Shown here: one piece after another, positions 62,456 to 64,000 of the stretch | Layout of the letters: each line of letters starts with the position of its first letter | How positions within the stretch are numbered: position 1 is the first letter of the stretch | Assembly: GCA_903772945.1 (NCBI GenBank) | Contig: CAICTM010000430.1 | Coordinates: forward strand, 1-64,000 | DNA: 64,000 nt | Reading direction: 5' to 3' | From: Seminavis robusta | Lineage: Eukaryota > Bacillariophyta > Bacillariophyceae > Naviculales > Naviculaceae | Position numbers and translations under genes: made by a program | The notes under the pieces: generated by a model | What the model was told of the DNA's origin: nothing | Database searches by the model: none | The model's input: the letters and a program-made list of their open reading frames with translations, nothing else

Positions 62456-64000
62456 ATGATCCAAGTGATAGACTCTTCGGACACTCCATGTTCTCCCATT
62501 GATGAGCCTCAGCACGATCAGCAGGACGACGAGGATGGGCAACAGCTTGGGCCCGTCGACGAACGAGTGGAAGCGGCATTGACTGCCTTGGTCAAGCACT
62601 ACAGCGACCCCATCCATGCTACCCCTAGAAATGTCCTATCTTCTTCCAACCTTGTGATTCCACCGGTAGTGGCGCATTGGGTGAACGAGTTATCCCAAGG
62701 AAAAGACATCAATATCCTGATAAGACAGCTGATAGAAGGATACCCCAGTCATATACGACCAGTTCTATTGCAGCAAAATGCTGCCAATCACATTTACGTG
62801 GAGCCTACGGGGATTCCAGTGTTGCAGCATTATCTGCTACTGATACAACAGTTACGGCACCATTGGCACAACAAAGCGGATAATGACGAGAAGAATGACA
62901 ATTCGCTACTACTTGCCAACAACAGTCTTTTGGAAATATCCCCCATCTCGCAGGATGCTACCCACAACAAGAGCAACAATGAAGCACCTGCTTTTGCAGC
63001 TGCCTTGTCCGCCATGGCTACGGATGTGAGTACGTGCACCAAAATTTGCGTCATACTGGCGGAAGAAGAAAAAGAGGAAGAAGAAAAAGGAGAGGTATCC
63101 TGCCATACGGTAGCAAATACGGTTCTTCCCACTCTGATTCAAATCATGACAGCGTCATTGGACTGTTGCTACGACAATCCCCTACTAGACGATCCCACGA
63201 CTTTGTTGAAATGCGCCATTGCCCTGTTGGCCTTTGGAACCAATCCACGCTTGGATCCACGCGATGTGGTGCCATCTCTGGAAAGCATTCTCATGGTGCA
63301 TCGGCCACATCCTGCGCTTTTGTACACGCCCATTCCAGCACTTCAAACCGATACTGTATCGTCATCAAGTGAATATATCAATTTGGGATTTCATTGGACC
63401 GAGGACAACTTTTGGAATCAGCTCAAACTCGATGGACGGCCTTGGACGCAACAAGACGACGACATTTTAGAAGAGTTTTGGAAACAGCTTCACAAACGTT
63501 TGCTACCACAGATGTTGGACCGCCACAATTCGCAACCGTCTCTGCTACGAATAGAGAATCCCAAGACAGACGACGACAAGTCATCGTCCCAAGAAATCAT
63601 GCGAGAATGCCTCCAGGCGCTCGGTCCCACCAAAGTGGCCAAGGCGGTTCGGGCACACTTTTTTGCCAGAGACGTGACACCCTTATTATTGGCCCAAGAC
63701 AAACTGGTTGACACCAGACACTACAACAAAAAGACGAAACTCATGCTGGGATGGGAGGTCCCTGTCCAACAAAAAGACGAAACCTTGCCCGACCGAAAAC
63801 CCTACCAAGACATTCCCTCCCGTGTTCATGTCGTCATGCACTACATTCTCCTACTTGATGACAACACAATGATGGTGAAGGATTCAGTGTTGGAGGAAAT
63901 ACTTCCCATCATTTATGAATTGCTCGGAGCATTTCAGACGTACTATGTCGGCATGGGGGCAGCCGCCTTGATACATCTCGTAATGATCACAGCAAATACA
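62456..64000 (+). CDS. Helical (HEAT/ARM-like) protein, partial, runs off the right edge
   Basis: An ATG at 62456 (MIQVIDSSDTPCSP) opens a frame of 515 codons with no stop before the window ends. It is predominantly helical: VEAALTALVKHYSDP, VAHWVNELSQGKDINILIRQLIE, VLQHYLLLIQQLRHHW, VANTVLPTLIQIMTAS, LKCAIALLAFGTNPRLDPRD, then the best conserved-looking part, ALGPTKVAKAVRAHFF, RDVTPLLLAQDKLVDT, RHYNKKTKLMLGWEVPV, HVVMHYILLLDD, LEEILPIIYELLGAF. The overall impression is of a HEAT-type scaffold. A TTI2/Tel2-complex-like protein is one possibility, held at low confidence. An acidic run (EEEKEEEEK) sits near residue 205. Confidence 0.7.
   Translation, partial: MIQVIDSSDTPCSPIDEPQHDQQDDEDGQQLGPVDERVEAALTALVKHYSDPIHATPRNVLSSSNLVIPPVVAHWVNELSQGKDINILIRQLIEGYPSHIRPVLLQQNAANHIYVEPTGIPVLQHYLLLIQQLRHHWHNKADNDEKNDNSLLLANNSLLEISPISQDATHNKSNNEAPAFAAALSAMATDVSTCTKICVILAEEEKEEEEKGEVSCHTVANTVLPTLIQIMTASLDCCYDNPLLDDPTTLLKCAIALLAFGTNPRLDPRDVVPSLESILMVHRPHPALLYTPIPALQTDTVSSSSEYINLGFHWTEDNFWNQLKLDGRPWTQQDDDILEEFWKQLHKRLLPQMLDRHNSQPSLLRIENPKTDDDKSSSQEIMRECLQALGPTKVAKAVRAHFFARDVTPLLLAQDKLVDTRHYNKKTKLMLGWEVPVQQKDETLPDRKPYQDIPSRVHVVMHYILLLDDNTMMVKDSVLEEILPIIYELLGAFQTYYVGMGAAALIHLVMITANT

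Overview
The window looks like nuclear DNA of a diatom, most likely a raphid pennate of the Seminavis/Phaeodactylum type. The evidence is GT-AG introns of about 66-101 bases, a pre-protein with an SAF plastid-import motif followed by a thylakoid-transfer signal, and several protein types known from diatoms: membrane-anchored PT/PS-rich proteins with WDVS (BspA-like) repeats, type II membrane LRR proteins, a DUF6824-type domain, and a secreted VWD-like protein. The species is an inference. All homology calls were made by eye.

Layout. Bases 1-5200 are mostly transposon debris: three pieces of non-LTR (LINE) elements and an old Ty3/gypsy relic. One LINE 3' end sits inside the gypsy relic, flanked by an 18-base target-site duplication. 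Bases 5200-6788 are a gene-free stretch with a perfect 24-bp-arm palindrome and paired TGACTCA palindromes. Bases 6789-15963 hold one large surface-protein gene made of three tandem cassettes, each carrying its own 15-base microexon. Bases 16085-16560 hold another LINE piece.

From 17.5 to 64 kb the window is gene-dense, with the genes in mixed orientation: a TIR-like/TPR protein (-), a DUF6824-STAND ATPase (+), a hybrid histidine-kinase-like protein (-), an LRR membrane protein (-), a CHAD-like membrane protein (-), a predicted lumenal SDR (+), a secreted VWD protein (-), a TM9SF/nonaspanin (+), an LCAT/PDAT acyltransferase (-), a small unknown (+), a triple-ubiquitin-like/ADP-ribosyltransferase-like fusion (-), an S28 peptidase (-), a second TIR-like/TPR paralog with a decaying repeat array (+), a PH-like/WSC-like/MACPF-like membrane protein (+), and a helical-repeat protein that runs off the right edge (+).

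The genes do not form an operon or a single pathway. The sensing-type architectures (two TIR-like/TPR genes, STAND ATPase, LRR, receiver protein, ART fusion, MACPF-like protein) are unusually dense, and several domain combinations are worth following up. Apparent single-base slips in otherwise intact genes (surface protein, TM9SF) suggest either local assembly errors or recent decay.
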